The notes below the pieces were generated by a model, which worked only from the letters and a program-made list of their open reading frames with translations, did not search any database and was not told where the DNA came from. From positions 78,863-142,862 of the forward strand of contig JAJYDE010000004.1 in the NCBI GenBank assembly GCA_021777755.1: a stretch of DNA of 64,000 nucleotides. Direction: 5' to 3'. Below, piece after piece: positions 63,158-64,000 of this stretch. The position numbers were made by a program, and so were the translations under genes. Within the stretch, counting starts at the first letter, position 1; every line of letters starts with the position of its first letter. Source of the stretch: Deltaproteobacteria bacterium. GTDB taxonomy: Bacteria; Desulfobacterota; Syntrophobacteria; Syntrophobacterales; Syntrophobacteraceae.

Positions 63158-64000
63158 CTATTTCTGTACCACAAAGTTTCCCATAGCCAAAAAGTCAAGC
63201 CCGCTATCGAAAAAACAGCGTATCGCTTCTCTGGGATGGTTTACGATCGGTTCTCCCATGATATTGAAGGAAGTATTCAAGAGGAGGCCTTCTCCTGTTA
63301 TCTTTTGAAATTCTTTGAGGAGCTTCCAATATTTCTCATTGATTTCACGTTTTACTGCTTGGGGCCTTAGTGTTGCGTCCGCGTGAACCACCGCTGGTAC
63401 TGCGTTCCTCTTTTCCTTTTTGCAAACAAATGATGTTATCATGAACAATTCATCTCTAGGATTCTCAAGGTAATTCTCCTTTTCTTCCCAAAGCAGTGAC
63501 GGGCAGAAGGGTCGAAACGCTTCTCTGAATTTAACTCTTGCATTGATGGTATCTTTGTTTTCGGCCTTGTTGGCGCTCATTAGAATCGAGCGATTGCCAA
63601 GCGCCCTGGGCCCGCTCTCCATACGCCCCTGAAACCATCCCACGATCTTGTTTTGGGATAGCTTCTCGGCTACAAAACGTTCGACATCTTCAATCCGTTT
63701 ATACGAAATGTTGCGCAGTCGGAGTACGGCTTCCATCTCAGTTTCATCGTATTCCGGTCCCCAGTATATGTTATCAACCCTAGGCACGTGCGCTCCCGGG
63801 TTTTTGGAAAAATAGGCGTACAGGGCAGCGCCGGCGGCAAGTCCCGAGTCCCCGGCATTAGGATAAATTATGTGATTCTTGATTCTCCCCGATTCCCAAA
63901 GCCGCTGGTTCATTTTCACGTTTAGAAAAACTCCACCTGCGCAAGTGAGGTTCTGTGTCCTTTCGCGTTCCAGCCATGGATAGATAATCTGCGATCGGAA
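63158..64000 (-). CDS. NodU-family carbamoyltransferase (5' end outside window)
   Basis: The C-terminal part of a carbamoyltransferase is seen. The frame is open to the window end (LTCAGGVFLN before KMNQRLW). Family motifs are IYPNAGDSGLAAGAALY, GWFQGRMESGPRALGNRSIL, FRPFCPSLL and LNTSFNIMGEPIVNHP. It probably carbamoylates a sugar of the polysaccharide. It is upstream of the two glycan assembly genes on the same strand. Confidence 0.9.
   Translation of the reverse strand, partial: FRSQIIYPWLERERTQNLTCAGGVFLNVKMNQRLWESGRIKNHIIYPNAGDSGLAAGAALYAYFSKNPGAHVPRVDNIYWGPEYDETEMEAVLRLRNISYKRIEDVERFVAEKLSQNKIVGWFQGRMESGPRALGNRSILMSANKAENKDTINARVKFREAFRPFCPSLLWEEKENYLENPRDELFMITSFVCKKEKRNAVPAVVHADATLRPQAVKREINEKYWKLLKEFQKITGEGLLLNTSFNIMGEPIVNHPREAIRCFFDSGLDFLAMGNFVVQK

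Noticed and set aside
1..64000. CRISPR arrays, rRNA genes, complete insertion sequences
   Set aside because: I found no regularly spaced repeats, rRNA signatures or transposase genes in the window.

Overview
This 64 kb window looks like chromosome from a GC-rich member of the Desulfobacterota (former Deltaproteobacteria), probably an anaerobic sulfate-reducing or syntrophic lineage. The pointers are a siroheme decarboxylase (AhbA-AhbB type, fused here), MetF with MetV beside an HdrA/MvhD-like flavoprotein, an NfnAB pair, a stand-alone AICAR transformylase, a DVU0298-family protein and a CIRCE-controlled hrcA-grpE-dnaK operon. A four-gene bo3-type quinol oxidase (cyoABCD) indicates some ability to use or remove oxygen. 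The exact genus cannot be told from the sequence alone.

Layout. 1-1.45 kb: right edge of a probable island, with an SNF2 helicase fused to an Mrr-like nuclease, followed by a tRNA-Asn-like 3' half. 1.5-20.5 kb: housekeeping and accessory metabolism (alpha/beta hydrolase, CutA, NYN-domain protein, QueC-QueF, CyoABCD, DUF2284, a GT9 glycosyltransferase, UbiX, a PLD-type lipoprotein, a cysteine-desulfurase-like enzyme, PilZ, AhbAB, CobO). 20.6-28 kb: FmdB-type zinc ribbon, an LpoA-like lipoprotein, the heat-shock operon and a MetE-core/UroD-like methyltransferase. 28-36 kb: one-carbon and redox metabolism (AICAR transformylase; the flavoprotein-MetV-MetF operon; divergent NfnAB). 36-40.6 kb: a zinc-type ABC transporter operon with its own Fur/Zur regulator and a perfect 13+13 bp operator at the promoter.

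40.7-44.15 kb is a tRNA-Arg(CCT) locus with two small islands in tandem, bounded by three copies of the tRNA 3' end. The first island holds two short divergent genes of unknown function around nested palindromes. The second holds a DarT-DarG ADP-ribosylation toxin-antitoxin pair whose toxin gene is broken by an in-frame stop. No integrase gene is visible.

44.3-64 kb is an exopolysaccharide/exosortase region. It opens with a promoter, a cyclic-di-GMP (GEMM-I) riboswitch and a secreted protein with a C-terminal sorting-signal-like segment. It continues on the minus strand with a PrsK-type histidine kinase, GDP-fucose synthesis genes (gmd, fcl), a WecA-like initiating transferase, an exosortase-EpsI fusion lacking the expected catalytic cysteine, a visibly AT-rich block of capsule-type genes (deacetylase, acetyltransferase, Alg13/Alg14-like pair), glycosyltransferases, a beta-helix protein, a polymerase/ligase, a flippase and a partial NodU-type carbamoyltransferase. 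The riboswitch and the PilZ gene at 16.8 kb suggest that cyclic-di-GMP controls surface functions. The strongest leads are the tandem att island with the broken darT, the riboswitch with a compensatory base-pair change and a possible anti-Shine-Dalgarno segment, and the cysteine-less exosortase.
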